DNA from: Termitomyces sp. T153
Lineage: Eukaryota > Basidiomycota > Agaricomycetes > Agaricales > Lyophyllaceae
DNA length: 64,000 nt
Reading direction: 5' to 3'
Assembly: GCA_018296165.2 (NCBI GenBank)
Contig: JACKQL020000154.1
Coordinates: forward strand, 1 to 64,000
Each line of letters begins with the position of its first letter. Position 1 is the first letter of the stretch. A program made the position numbers and the translations under genes. The notes beneath the pieces are model-generated. The model ran no database searches. It was given only the letters and a program-made list of their open reading frames with translations, and had not been told where the DNA came from. Positions 44,618-54,888 of the stretch are shown one piece after another.

Positions 44618-44871
44618 TTACCCCACACCTTTAGTATTTGCTTCTGAACTTGTACCTGCTGCTTTGTCAGGCCCAACCCTTCCCCAGCAACTTGTCTTAG
44701 ACTTCTCCAGACCATCCCAGACTTGTTTGGATCACTCCCCCTTGCTTACCCTCACAAGTTCCCAATGTCTAGACCTTCTCTGAGCACTGAGTTATCAGTG
44801 TAAGACATTACATCCACTTAGTAAGAATTTGCCCAGTGTAGCTGAGCCCCCATGGTCAGCAAAACCTGACA

Positions 44872-45515
44872 GCACACAGAACTTTTCCTTGCCAAGTTTA
44901 CTTACAATAACATGCCTCACTCCACCACTGGAGTTTCCCCCTTCTATGCCAACAAGGGCTACAACTCCCAACTCACACTATCCCTCAAAGATATTCTCTC
45001 CCACATTGCTTAGAATGGCACCAAAGACCTCTGATCCCTCCACCAGTTCCTCCAGGATGAAAATAACACCACCAATCAAGCCTACTCCAAACATGCCAAT
45101 GCCTAACAAGATCTCACTCCCAACTGGCCCCAGCACTTTGGTTTGGCTTGATTGACAAAACCTCAAGCCCCAGAGGCTCTCCATTAAGCTCAATCACAAA
45201 CAACTCAGCCACTTCAAGATTCTCTGGAAGGTCTCCATGCATGCCTACAAGCTTGACCTACCCCTAGACCTGAAGGGCCTCCACTCCATCTTCTATATGT
45301 GCCTCCTCAAAAAATATGCTCTGGATCTCTTTTCCAGACAACACTCCAGTCAACTGCTCCTAGTCAAAGTCAAGGGCAAATATCACTACAAAGTTGACCA
45401 GATCCTTGACTCCTGCTTGGTCTGCAGCTGACCTCAATACTTGGTCCATTGGAAGAGCTACAGGCCTGAGGACAACACTTGGGAACTCCAAAAGGATGGA
45501 GCCCAGTGCTATTAA
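44872..45515 (+). pseudogene. Integrase C-terminus and chromodomain of E2
   Basis: The plus strand contains the integrase tail KILWKVSMHAYKLDLPLDLK (about 45,220) and LHSIFYMCLLKKYALDLF. The chromodomain follows: YHYKVDQILDS (about 45,381), PQYLVHWKSYRPEDNTWELQ (about 45,434). Aromatic cage positions (Tyr, Trp, Trp) are recognisable. A former Arg is now TGA (LVCS*PQYL). A very similar chromodomain lies on the minus strand at the right edge of the window. Confidence 0.88.
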
Positions 45516-45517
45516 TG

Positions 45518-46650
45518 TCATTGAGGAGGATGCAGTGCTCCCTGGCCCAGCCTATCAGAATATATCAGCCTAGTGAAAAGAAGGAATGGAACACACTCAC
45601 AAAGTATCCCCCACCATTCTGAGGCTGCCTCATTGGCAAGCCACTCCTTCCACCTCCTCACTACCTCTACCATAGCCCAAGGGACCAATATGTGGGGCAC
45701 CCCCTCACCCACCCATGCCCCTGACCCCTCCAACCACTGCACTGCCATCTCTGCCTGCACCTCCAACTGCTCCATCCATGTCTGCAACTTCTAGAGCTGT
45801 AATAGCTACTCTGTGGCCATCTTCATAGCTGTCTCCTTATCCCTCCATGCTGTGTTCCTATTCCTCCATGCCTCATCCTGCTCCCTCTGCATCATGTCCC
45901 TATCCTCCTTGACTCTTTGAACCTCCTCCTCACAGGTGGCCAGTGACTTCTCCAGCCCTTCAACTCAACAATACAGGAAAGTTTTGGTGACCAACTATGA
46001 CATCCCTATAGACTGCTTGATTGGGGCCCCAGAGCTCAGGGAATACACCTGGGGGCCCAGGGGCCCTGTCATCAACTGCTCACTCCAAGCTTACTTGCTC
46101 AGTCCTGCCTCTGGTGGCAGGAACACCCTCTGCTTACTCTTGTCACATGCTGTAGGGGCCTCTTTCTTCTGCCCATCCTGCAGGGGCCCAATCTTCATTG
46201 ATGACTGCTCCACACTACTCCTGCTCTCTACTCTGGAGCCCCTCCCTAACACTTTGCCCCTCCACCCTTCTTCCAACTATGCTGTGACCCACTCTTGATC
46301 CCAACTCTGCTCTGTGGCAGCACAGGCAGCATGCCAACTTGATGTGACAGAGCACTTCTTATGCTGCAAACAACATAGGAGACACACCAACATGTTCCAC
46401 TACAACCCTGGCATGGGCTCCTCAAACTTGCATTGCTCCTCCCATTGAGTGCAATGTACACACTGTGAGGACAAGTTAGCTCTAACAGGGTATTACTATA
46501 CTAGTCACTCACTGGAGCCACCACCTAGCACCACTCAAGGGTTGGGGGACCCCTTGCCCACCCCATGGCCTCTGCAAACTGCTTCAGCATCACCTCCACT
46601 TGTGCAACTCTGTAAGCCATAGAAACAGGTCAGACCACACCCAGACCAAG
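45518..46650 (-). pseudogene. Antisense ORF: Zn2Cys6-like array and coiled coil
   Basis: Reads on the minus strand toward, and tail-to-tail with, the chromodomain of E2. From about 46,462: CVHCTQWEEQC, 15 residues including one stop, then CLLCCLQHKKC (ends about 46,345). This is C-x2-C-x6-C-x15-C-x2-C-x6-C, the cysteine pattern of a fungal binuclear zinc cluster with a long loop. A charged coiled coil follows (EGLEKSLATCEEEVQRVKED, DEAWRNRNTAWRDKETAMK, about 45,965-45,810), then QTWMEQLEVQAEMAVQWLEG and an end at 45,518. Upstream, AYRVAQVEVMLKQFAEAMGW (about 46,620-46,560) is also in a plausible frame. Stops suggest decay. DNA-binding is inferred from the cysteine pattern only. Whether it belongs to the E2 element or to a neighbour is unresolved. 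Confidence 0.6.
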
Positions 46651-47912
46651 GCTAGGCCTGGGACATGAGGTGGGGGCCACTCCCACTGCTGACTGCACTG
46701 GAACTCCACTTAATAAAATCCCCAAAGGACCTGCCACAGCTGTGAACAATTCTGTCAAGACTCAGTTAGTAATTCCAGAATGCAAGAAATGGAATCACAC
46801 TCACAACTACAATACATCACCTCTACTCACCAGCCATCCCAATCCCACTTGGACTCCTTGAAAGTGGGAGAGTTGGAGGATGTGGAGGGAGACCTAGATG
46901 CTGCTAGGGAATAAGTGGAAGAGGACATGGGAGAAGTCTGGAGGCTTCAGGGTGTGTCCTCACTCTTTTAAATTTCTTGAAGAAGCTTCTTGATGGGCAA
47001 CAATCCTGCTTGAACTTTGTTACTCACACCACGGCCACAGCTGTGGTTTGATCAATATTGCTTATGCTTTGATTCCAATGCCCCCACCAATCTCTGACTC
47101 ATGCCCCACATCTTGAGGATCTCAATGCTACTCAACAAAGTCCTCAAAAGAAGTGGTATCCCCTCTCCCTGATTGGAAAACTTGTTAACCACCTCTGCAG
47201 TGCCAAGATATACTTTTGCTCCAGCTACAATGACATCTGGACTGCTCTGGAACACAAATAGAAGACTGCCCCCACACACCTGCCATGACTCCTTTGAGTA
47301 CCAAGTGATGCCCTCAAACAACCAGCTCTCCTGCCACCCTCCAGTATTTGTGGACAACCTCTTCCTCAACATGAACAATGATTTCATGTATTGGGTCAAC
47401 AGCCTGACCCACTCAAACTCTCAGGGAAACAACTGGAACATGTCTACCACATCCTTGAATGACTTCAGAGTACCACCACTCCTAACAAATAACTCCACCA
47501 CTCACACACTTGCTGGCTCAAGGACCTCCAAAATACAACCTCACCCTCTGCTACCCCATGGTTGACTTAATACAAAAAACTCAACACCCCTGCCAGAAAC
47601 CTAATGAGTGCCCAAGGAAGCCCTTTGAGCCTAAGCAAAACAAGTTCTGCCACTCAGTGGTAATACCTGCTAAATGTTTACATGTCATGCTAATTTGAAT
47701 GAGAAAGGAACTTCCCACCAACTCTGAACCCCCCTTTCCACCCAGCATTACCCCTAATGCAAGCCCACCAACAAGCCAATTCCCCAATCCATCCCTTACA
47801 CTGCCTCCAGGCCTCTGGTTCCTGCCCTAGGAAGAACAGAGCAGCAAAACATGCCCCAGATCCCTTTTCCCACTCAGCACTATCTCTGAAGACAACTCCC
47901 TTGACAAGCCAG
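46651..47912 (+). mobile_element. Element E3/E4, left part: decayed RT and linker
   Basis: Plus-strand E-family fragments. An RT segment at about 47,130-47,450 (GKLVNHL, YNDIW, FVDNLFLNMNNDF; compare E1 61,530-61,790) passes into the RNase H/integrase linker at about 47,640 (HSVVIPAKCLHVMLI). The linker then enters ~132-bp repeat units that continue on the far side of element K at 54,889. The 46,651-47,120 part has no recognisable motif. Confidence 0.65.
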
Positions 47913-48712
47913 TGATGCAAAATGTAAGTTTGATGCTATTAATTGATTAGATCAACAGATCAAATTTTGTTTCACTGAGGTTTGGAGGCTTAGTTTTGCA
48001 GGCTGGAGATGGTCTCATACTATTGAATGGGCCTAACAATATTATAAATAAAACCTGAAACAACTAAGAACTTGTAAGCCTAAAAGAACTGCTCCCTGGG
48101 ATTCTCTGAGCCATGGTATATTGTTGATTTTCTTTTCCTCCAATTCCCCTCCCCTTTTATAGCTTGTTGCATGTACATGGACCAGGGAGCTTTCCATGTG
48201 CACCCATGGTCTGTACCACATGGTTTTTCTTGGCTTTTCCTTCTTATTGGATGGCAGAACAAGATGGCATGCTTAGTTGGCATTATTCAGTTTTTGTATG
48301 TCCAACATCCTTTCCTTTGATCTTTTCCCTTCCCAAACTTCTTCCTAGCAGACTGCACATGGTTTGTTATGGTGGCTGGCTTGGGTTTGGGTGGTCTGGC
48401 ATAGGAATGGGAATGATATTGAGGGGATAGGGCAGTATTCTTGCAATAGATGCCCATGGCTGGTCTCAGTGTCAGTTAGATTTCTAGCTGAGTTGCTGAG
48501 CACAGCCATTGATTATCAATCAACACATGATCAGGCTTGATTCTTGATGTCAGATCTTACTGTTTTCTGCTGGCATTGTTGTGGTGCATGTTTGGATCAT
48601 CAGCTTCTCTACCAGGTATGTACTCTATGCCTACAGTTTTCAGCTTTTGGGTATCTGGGCCTTGGTACTTCTAGTATTTCATCCTGTCTCAAAGTACAAG
48701 ATAGGTGTATCA
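47913..48712 (-). repeat. 3' LTR of element K
   Basis: Minus strand from TGATACACCTATCTTGTAC (48,712) to CTTACATTTTGCATCA (47,913), 800 bp. The first about 630 bp match 54,888-54,231; the last about 170 bp match the remnant at 6,863-7,027. A TTTATAATATTG stretch lies near 48,045. Confidence 0.8.
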
Positions 48713-48726
48713 CCTCCCCCACACCA
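48713..48726 (-). other. Polypurine tract of element K
   Basis: The minus strand reads TGGTGTGGGGGAGG directly before the LTR start TGATACACC. This is the plus-strand primer of reverse transcription and fixes the LTR boundary and orientation. Confidence 0.75.
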
Positions 48727-48914
48727 TTTTACTGACTGCCCCCAGTCAGGTCTACACATTCTTGAATGACATTCCTGCATGATCACTCCTAAAATTTTGA
48801 TGAAGAGTCAATTTTCTTTTCCTTCCACAAAAATAATGTTTCTTTTGTCACTCTCAATCACACCCATTGTCCTATAAAGATGTGCTTGACACAACCCTCT
48901 CCCTCCCTTGAGCC

Positions 48915-50090
48915 ATGGCATCAAACCTTTCTGCTCCCACTGCTCCTCACATAACCTCCATGGGCTCTGCTGCCAAGCTACCCCATGCACCATTGACTGC
49001 TCACCCTAGCCTCAGCCAGAACTTGTCCAACAACTTCACTCTTCTCAAATGTTGTATCAAGCATGATGTGCATCAAGTTATTTTAGCACTCCTCCAGCTT
49101 CCCTCATTTGCTCAGGCCATCATAGGCTTCTGTGGGGTTGTGGTCAGCATCCCTGGCTCTGGTGCTGACTATGCCTGATACCTCAGCACTATGCAGCTGG
49201 TGAGCTTCTTTCCCTTCTTTCTTCCTGCTTGGTCCTTTTTCATCCCCTTCTCCTTGCTTCAGTGTTTTGCTAACCAGGCCAATTTTCTATGCATCATCAA
49301 ACAGAAGGGTCTTTTCAACACCCTGTCTGCTACCCTTCACGCAATCAACTGTGGTGCTGCCAACAATTCTGCTGATGTGCAGGCCTTCCTCACCTTCACC
49401 AACATAATCATTCAGATTGAAAAGAATTGTTAAGAGCTCCAATAGCAATGAGAAGCTAAGGAGGCACATATTTCCATCAGTTTCTTTCTCTGACTAATGT
49501 CTTGTCCTTATAGCTGAAATGCTGGACTCAGGACCAGGGTGTTGACATGCTAGGTCTGTTCTCCATTTGTTCTGACAAGCATGGAGGTAATGTAAGTCTA
49601 GCCTTCAAATTCAACTTACTTGCTCATCATTTTGACACACTCAACCTTCATCTCTTTTGTCCCTAAACTGAACCCAACAGCAAACCCAAGCCCAAAAAAG
49701 TTAAAGTCTTTCTGGCTTATGGTCTGTCCCTTTTCTGTTTCCTCACTTCTCTGACCTTGCTTGCTTTCCAGCCAACCTCAAACCTGGAAACAAGGCTGTG
49801 TCCTGCTTCTTGGCCAGGTTAATGCTGCCCTTGAAGCTGTTCAGCTTATCAATGACAGCACCCTCCTGCTGCATGCCAATCTCCAACAACATTGTGATGC
49901 TATTCACCTTGCTGTGCAGCAACAACTCTACTCACTCAACATCACTCTCCAAACCTACAAACTCATTTTGGCTTGCCTTGTTCACCTTGACAAAACTCTG
50001 GGTCCCTCTGACATTGAGCAGACTGGAGATCTACTTAATGATCTCCAAGTTTTGCCTGAGGTATTACCCTCTTATTGACTTTCCATAACT
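48915..50090 (+). CDS. Gene M: multi-exon gene antisense inside element K
   Basis: Unrecognised protein. ATG 48,915 (MASNLSAPTAPHITSMG). Exon 1 48,915-49,199; intron 49,200-49,262 (GTGAGC...TTGCTTCAG); exon 2 from 49,263. Further introns look likely (branch-like CTGACTAAT with acceptor TATAG near 49,514; GTAAGT at about 49,590 with acceptor AACAG near 49,680; acceptor TTCCAG near 49,770), leading to a clear last exon that includes LLLGQVNAALEAVQLIND and QQHCDAIHLAVQQQLYSLNI, ending near 50,078. In-frame TGA 49,176 (expected Arg), TAA 49,431 and TAG/TGA just after fit CpG/C-to-T decay, so it is probably inactive. It reads toward the integrase of K, tail-to-tail. The copy at 1-480 conserves exon sequence and intron position. 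Helical, no membrane segment, no known domain. Confidence 0.65.
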
Positions 50091-50252
50091 TGTCTTTATT
50101 TACTTAGAGCCTCAGGTGGTCAATTCCAATTCCAATGTTGAAATTGCAACCTCTTCCCCAAGAATTTCCCATTCCCATGTGTCTCCTATACAAGAGACCT
50201 CTGCATTGTAAGCATCAGTGTTGCCTCTGCCTAAAATAGTGTAGCTGTAATT

Positions 50253-51240
50253 TTAACCAGCCTTACTTATAAAAGCAATCCTCACAAGCTTTGAATAAAG
50301 CTTGCCTGACATCCCAATGTGGTCTTCAAATCTTGCCATTAGCTTAGCTTGAGAGTTGTATGAAGAGATGGCTATGCCTCTGATTCCATATTTACTCTCT
50401 GTCCAAGCTGTGACCTTTTTGAATTGTCCAGCACTGTCAGTGATGATTTCTGCAATGCAATGCCAGTAACAAATCTCATCCTCAAACAACCATTGACCAA
50501 TTGTTTTATGGTTTTCCTTGCACAGAGGCCTCCATTCCATCCATGAAGACAATGCATACCTGCCATGGACAATATACTTGCAGCCATTTGAAGCTGGAGT
50601 CATGTGCATGGTATCAATGTGGATTGTTTGGAAGATAGAGGGTGTATAGGTCACTGTGGAAGCTCTGTTTACAACTGTATTCTGACATATTTGACAGTTG
50701 TGACAAGTCCCAACATACCAATGCACATCTCCATCAATTTCTAGCCACCAAAATTGTTCTTGTATTAACATTTTGGTTGCATAAGTCCCCCCATGCCCCA
50801 AGGCATCATGGGCTGATTTAAGCATGAACATTTGCCTATTGATATCATCTACTAGCTTATGCCTGGCCTCATGATTGTGCTTGTATAGTTTCCCCTTTGG
50901 ATCAAAGAAGAACTGTTTTGCAAACTTCTTGAACTTGTCTGGGTCCCAACCCTGCAAACCCTCAGGTTCTTTGCTTGAGTCTTGTAGCCCAGCTTTGTAC
51001 AATTGGTAGCAAGTCATCCCACTGTTCACTCTCCCCACCTTTCCTATGCTCCAAGTATGCCTGTAAGTCTGCTTCTTTCTCTTCCTTAGTACCTTCTGTG
51101 GGTAACAGAGGCTGAGAGAGAGATAGTCCTGCAACAGGATCTATTCTAGATGCCTGCTGCTGACTTAGAACTGCCTTCCTAAGTTCCACCTCTTGAGACC
51201 TCACTCTATCAAGTTCTTGTTCAAAGTCTGATACTTCATT
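50253..51240 (-). pseudogene. Integrase of element K
   Basis: A 293-codon open stretch (51,134-50,253). Zinc domain: HDALGHGGTYATKMLIQEQF (about 50,820) with CHNCQICQ. Core: first Asp in QTIHIDTMHMTP (about 50,620), second in AEIITDSAGQFKKVT (about 50,440). The third catalytic Glu region (SSYNSQAN..., about 50,355) falls on a frameshift plus stop, so the enzyme is dead. It ends before gene M. Confidence 0.88.
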
Positions 51241-51315
51241 TGCTACTGCATGTAGATAGCCACCTCTAGTGTCAATTTTATCTGCAAACTCTTCAAGTGC
51301 TAAGCATTAATCCTC

Positions 51316-51951
51316 TCATCCTGGTTCATTGTTGGTTTTAGCTGGATATTTAAAGTGCATAATCTTTAGATTGTCCACCAATTCTGGATTAACAGGTGGG
51401 TACTCCTCATCTCCTGGCTGCTTGAGCCTCCTAGACAGGCCATCAACACTAAAGGTTTTTCCTGGCACATGCCTCAAAGTAAAATGATAGAGTAGTACAT
51501 CCTCAATCCATCTCATGATGGTGGCATTAGGCCCTACTCCAGAATTGCTTAGCATTCCTTTCAAATACTTGGTATCTGTCTCCACTACAAGCTTCCTACA
51601 ACCAACTAGCCAATACTTATTTGCCTGCAAGGCTCTCATCAGACCATAGAGTTCTCTTTTAGGTTGCAAGAACCTTGCCTCCCTCTCATTCAATGTGATG
51701 GATCCTAGCTTAGCACAAGTGCATTGCTTAGGATTGTCTGGAGCTTCCTGGAATATTCCAAAGCCCACTGCTATCCAAGAAGTGTCAACTGATAGGACCA
51801 CTGCCCCTCCTGACTCATAATCAATTGGTTTTAGAGGTGCACTTGCAGCTAGCAACTTCTTCAACTGAGCCATTGCTGACTGCTGTCCCTCACCCCAAAC
51901 AAATGGTGTGTGGTTCTGAGTCAACTTGTTGATGGGTGCAGCCATGAACAT
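51316..51951 (-). pseudogene. RNase H of element K
   Basis: A 211-codon open stretch. All four acidic positions are visible: VLSVDTSWIAVGFGIF, PKRELYGLMRAL, VVETDTKYLKGML and FSVDGLSRR. Intact domain; it removes RNA from the RNA-DNA hybrid. Confidence 0.9.
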
Positions 51952-52011
51952 CCTAAAGGTACCACAAGTACCTAGGAAATCCCTGACATCTGACTTATCC
52001 TGGCAATCACC

Positions 52012-52870
52012 CTACCCCATAACAATGGCCAACTGCTTGGTCTCAGGTTTCTGTCCCTCATAGGAACACCTGTGTCCAACTACTACAATCTCATCTGCAC
52101 AGACTACTGACTTCTTCCCAGAAAAGGTTCCTCCAGCATATTTGATTCTTTGTAACACTCTGTTTACATTTTGCAGATGTTCCCATACAAATCTCCCAAT
52201 GCCTGGATTTTCTGGAATGACCTCATAGCCTCCATCTGGCAATTCATACCTGTGAGGTGGACCTCTGATTGGCACATCATCAATATATGGCCAAGTTACA
52301 TGAGATATCTCATATCTTTCAAGATGAAGGTAATATCATCATGAAAGATTGGTACTGAATTTGTCCAGCCCATTGGCAGGGTTACCAGCCTTAGAGCACC
52401 AAAGGGTGTCTGAAAGGTGGTATAGTCTCTAGACCTTGCATCCAACACCCTCTCATCATATCCCACATAAAAGTCAAAGCTCCACAAGCTTTGCCAGCAA
52501 AGTGGCTAGCTATCTCTTCAGTTGCTGGTGGAAATCCAGAATGTGCTATGGTCACTTTGTTTAAAGGTTCCAAGCTGTGAACTATCTTCAAACTCTCACC
52601 ATCCTTCTTCAATACTGTGAACCACTGGGACCTGTATGCACAGTTGGATGGCTCATACACTCCTGCCTCAATTTTCTGCTTTATCATCTTGCAGATTTTA
52701 TCTCTGAGTCCTGGAGCAATGGGAATGTTCTTCAATACCCAGGGGTGTTGAGGAATTACTGGCATCACCACATGAGGGAAGAATTCCTCCTTGAGCCTAC
52801 CTCTTTGAGAATCATCCCATGCAAAAGCCTCATTCTGCAGCATCATTAGATGATGTACTGCCTTCATCTC
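52012..52870 (-). pseudogene. Reverse transcriptase of element K
   Basis: Palm and fingers on the minus strand: YRSQWFTVLKKDGESLKIVH (about 52,645), TFQTPFGALRLVTLPMGWTN (about 52,415) and the catalytic YIDDVPIRGP (about 52,290-52,260). NVNRVLQRIKYAGGTFSGKK (about 52,165) follows. A 2-nt shift near 52,310 separates the palm from YIDD, and another shift lies near 52,490. Confidence 0.88.
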
Positions 52871-52876
52871 CTCTGG

Positions 52877-53344
52877 CTATAAGAAACCATCACCATGTGC
52901 TTGGTCAATAATCTCCTTGCACTCAGCAGTGTACCTCCCTGTAGGTTTGAAATCAGGTGGGTTTGGGTCCAACTTTGGCATGTCTGCTAGTGGATTTCTA
53001 GTGATGCACCTTTCAATTTTAAACTCCTCAGGAGAGGTCCCTAGTACAGGTTTTACCTTTATAGCAACAGGTTTGTATTTCTTAGGAAATACTTGTGCAG
53101 TTTCCCCCACACCTGCTTCTAACTCTAGGTTTTCCTGCTGTACTAAGATCTCCTCCTATTTCTCTGGTATCTGACACAGCTGCCCATTTAGATAGGCTGA
53201 CAATATCTTCTCATCTCTTCCTCCAATATCTCCCCCTGCAGCAAAGGCCTGCAGATACACATCTCTCAACTCCTGGTTCTTGAATCCACTATCACTTATA
53301 GTGTATCCAGTCACCACTACTTCACCTCCCTGGTCACTGGCCAT
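52877..53344 (-). pseudogene. Protease-RT linker of element K
   Basis: Minus-strand stretches KYKPVAIKVKPVLGTSPEEF and DMPKLDPNPPDFKPTGRYTA (the standard approach to gypsy RT), and upstream YTISDSGFKNQELRDVYLQA. No catalytic motif. Part of Pol. Confidence 0.7.
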
Positions 53345-53503
53345 ATCATTGAGATTTAAAATTTTGGATCACTATCTCCTTCAACACCTGCCTTTGGCAC
53401 CTTCCCTCTTTGAAGAGTGGACAGGGCTATCCATTGACCAGTATTAGGATCCCTGATAGTTATGATGGCACTGCCATCTTGAAGATTTTGTATGTTGCTT
53501 CTA

Positions 53504-54230
53504 TCAGTGTGTCAAAAGGATGACCCAACCTGGCTTGACAAAGATATGCATTTGTAGATAAATAGTGAAGCCTTCAGCCAAAGTAAATGGAACATTTTTG
53601 GCTAAACCAACTGATGTATTCACTTGACTGTTGGCACTCTCCATCCTTAAGCATATGTCTGGATCCCAAGTCAATCCTAAATGAAGTGCCTCATCTAATG
53701 CCATACAGACTATCTGAGAACCACTATCTAGAATTGTCTCTACTTGCCCCCTCTGATTGACAATGGGGTTCAAGGACCTCAACACTTGCAAATCTCCAGC
53801 CACATACACCACTACTGGCTTTTCTCCTGGAGGGATATTTTCCAAGTAAGTGGCTACACAATCCTGATGCACTACTGCACCAGTAGACAAATCATCCTGT
53901 GTCCCATCTGCAATGAAATAGGTTGCCATGGGTAGGTCATTAACATCTACTTTGTCAGGTGGTTTCTTCTCCCTTACAGTCTGCTGTTGTACTGCTACTC
54001 TTGAGATATTGGGATCCCTAGACTGAGTTCCTGATTTAAGAGTCAATTTTTGTATCATTGCTTCTCTTAATCCAGGAGCCACATCTAGCAGTTCTCCAGT
54101 ACTGAAAGGTACAGTGGCCTCCTAGAGCCTATCAATGGTCCTATCCCACCCCTTCCTTCTTGTTCCTGTTAAGGAACCTCCAACAGTCCCCTGCACTGGC
54201 AAGTCTGGTCCCTCATTGAGGGCTGGAACC
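53504..54230 (-). pseudogene. Protease of element K and upstream stub
   Basis: Open from 54,082 to 53,504. The retropepsin active site QVETILDSGSQIVCMALDEA (about 53,745) has an intact DSG. Upstream to 54,230 is the end of a gag-pro linker (VPALNEGPDLPVQGTVGGSL). It abuts the truncated 5' LTR, so gag and the primer binding site have been deleted. Confidence 0.85.
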
Positions 54231-54888
54231 TACAGAATCACTCCCCAGGGTTCTCCAAGCTGTGGTACATTGTTGCTTCCCTTTTCCTCCAATTCCCCTC
54301 CCATTTTATAGCTCATTGCATGCACATGCACCAGAGTGCTTTCCATGCATGCCCATGGTCTGTACCATGTGGTTTTCCTTGGCTTTTCCTTCTTATTGGA
54401 TGGCAGGATGAGATGGCATGTTTGGTTGGTGTTATTTGGTTTTTGTATGTCCAACATCCTTTCCTTTGATCTTTTCCCTTCCCAAACTTCTCCCTAGCAG
54501 ACTGGATGTGGTTTGTTATGGTGGCTGGCTTGGATTTGGGTGGTCTGGTATAGGAATAAGGATAATATTGAGAGGATAGGGCAGTATTCTAGCAATAGAT
54601 GCCCATGGCTGTTCTTGGCATCAGTTAGATTTCTAGCTGGGTTGCTGAGCACAGCCATTGATTGTCAATCAACACATGATCAGGCTTGATTCTTGATGTC
54701 AGATCTTACTGTTTTCTGCTGGCATTGTTGTGGTGCATGTTTGGATCATTGGCCTTCTCTACCAGGTATGTGCCCTATGCCTACAGCTTTCAGCATTTTT
54801 CAAAGCTTACAGTTTTCAGCTTTTGGGTATCTGGGCCTTGGTACTTCCAGTATTTTGTCCTGTCTCAAAGTACAAGACAGGTGTATCA
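54231..54888 (-). repeat. 5' LTR of element K, 3' end deleted
   Basis: Minus strand from TGATACACCTGTCTTGTAC (54,888). It matches the 3' LTR until about 54,231, then switches to the gag-pro linker. About 170 bp of LTR end are missing compared with 47,913-48,712. Confidence 0.8.

Larger units (their letters stand above)
42600..44871 (+). mobile_element. Solo LTR of family E in the E2 integrase, itself interrupted
   Basis: TGTCACAACCCATTCCC to AACCTGACA, about 1.19 kb of family E LTR once the inserted LTR G (43,536-44,617) is removed. Flanks are GTGTT (42,595-42,599) and GCACA (44,872-44,876). They look different, but both derive from GCGCG by CpG loss (C-to-T on one copy, G-to-A on the other, plus one further change), and E1 has GGCATGCAG at this site. 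The 20-bp pyrimidine repeat occurs three times (43,180-43,240). Confidence 0.82.
33400..45515 (+). mobile_element. Element E2 (Ty3/gypsy chromovirus) with nested insertions
   Basis: About 12.1 kb in total. Own sequence: 5' LTR 33,400-34,048; gag start 34,049-34,114 and 35,299-37,500; tandem proteases 37,577-38,444 and 39,565-39,790; RT start to 40,282; RNase H 40,283-40,499 and 41,652-41,770; integrase 41,800-42,599 and 44,872-45,350; chromodomain to 45,510. Inserted: a G remnant (34,115-35,298), LTR H (38,445-39,564), solo E LTR (40,500-41,651), solo E LTR (42,600-44,871), itself split by LTR G (43,536-44,617). The RT core is deleted. E2 itself sits in element J. No 3' LTR of E2 is visible. 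Confidence 0.88.
47913..54888 (-). mobile_element. Element K (second gypsy lineage) with antisense gene M
   Basis: A 6,976-bp minus-strand element. 5' LTR 54,888-54,231 (its end, the primer site and gag are deleted), protease 54,082-53,504, linker, RT 52,870-52,012, RNase H 51,951-51,316, integrase 51,200-50,253, plus-strand gene M 48,915-50,090, polypurine tract 48,726-48,713, 3' LTR 48,712-47,913. LTR ends are TGATACACC and TTTGCATCA. It splits element E3/E4: CCAG at 47,909-47,912 and 54,889-54,892 is the target duplication (4 bp as read). Its pol is a different lineage from A-C and E, and no chromodomain is visible. Confidence 0.85.

Noticed and set aside
45573..45794. Plus-strand ORF after the E2 chromodomain as part of the integrase
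   Set aside because: His/Ser/Thr-rich shadow of the minus-strand coiled-coil ORF; the chromodomain has already ended.
47913..48084. Separate small repeat or MITE next to the K LTR
   Set aside because: Treating it as the end of the K 3' LTR gives TG..CA ends and a target duplication (CCAG), and explains the truncated 5' LTR; the match at 6,863-7,027 is then an LTR remnant.
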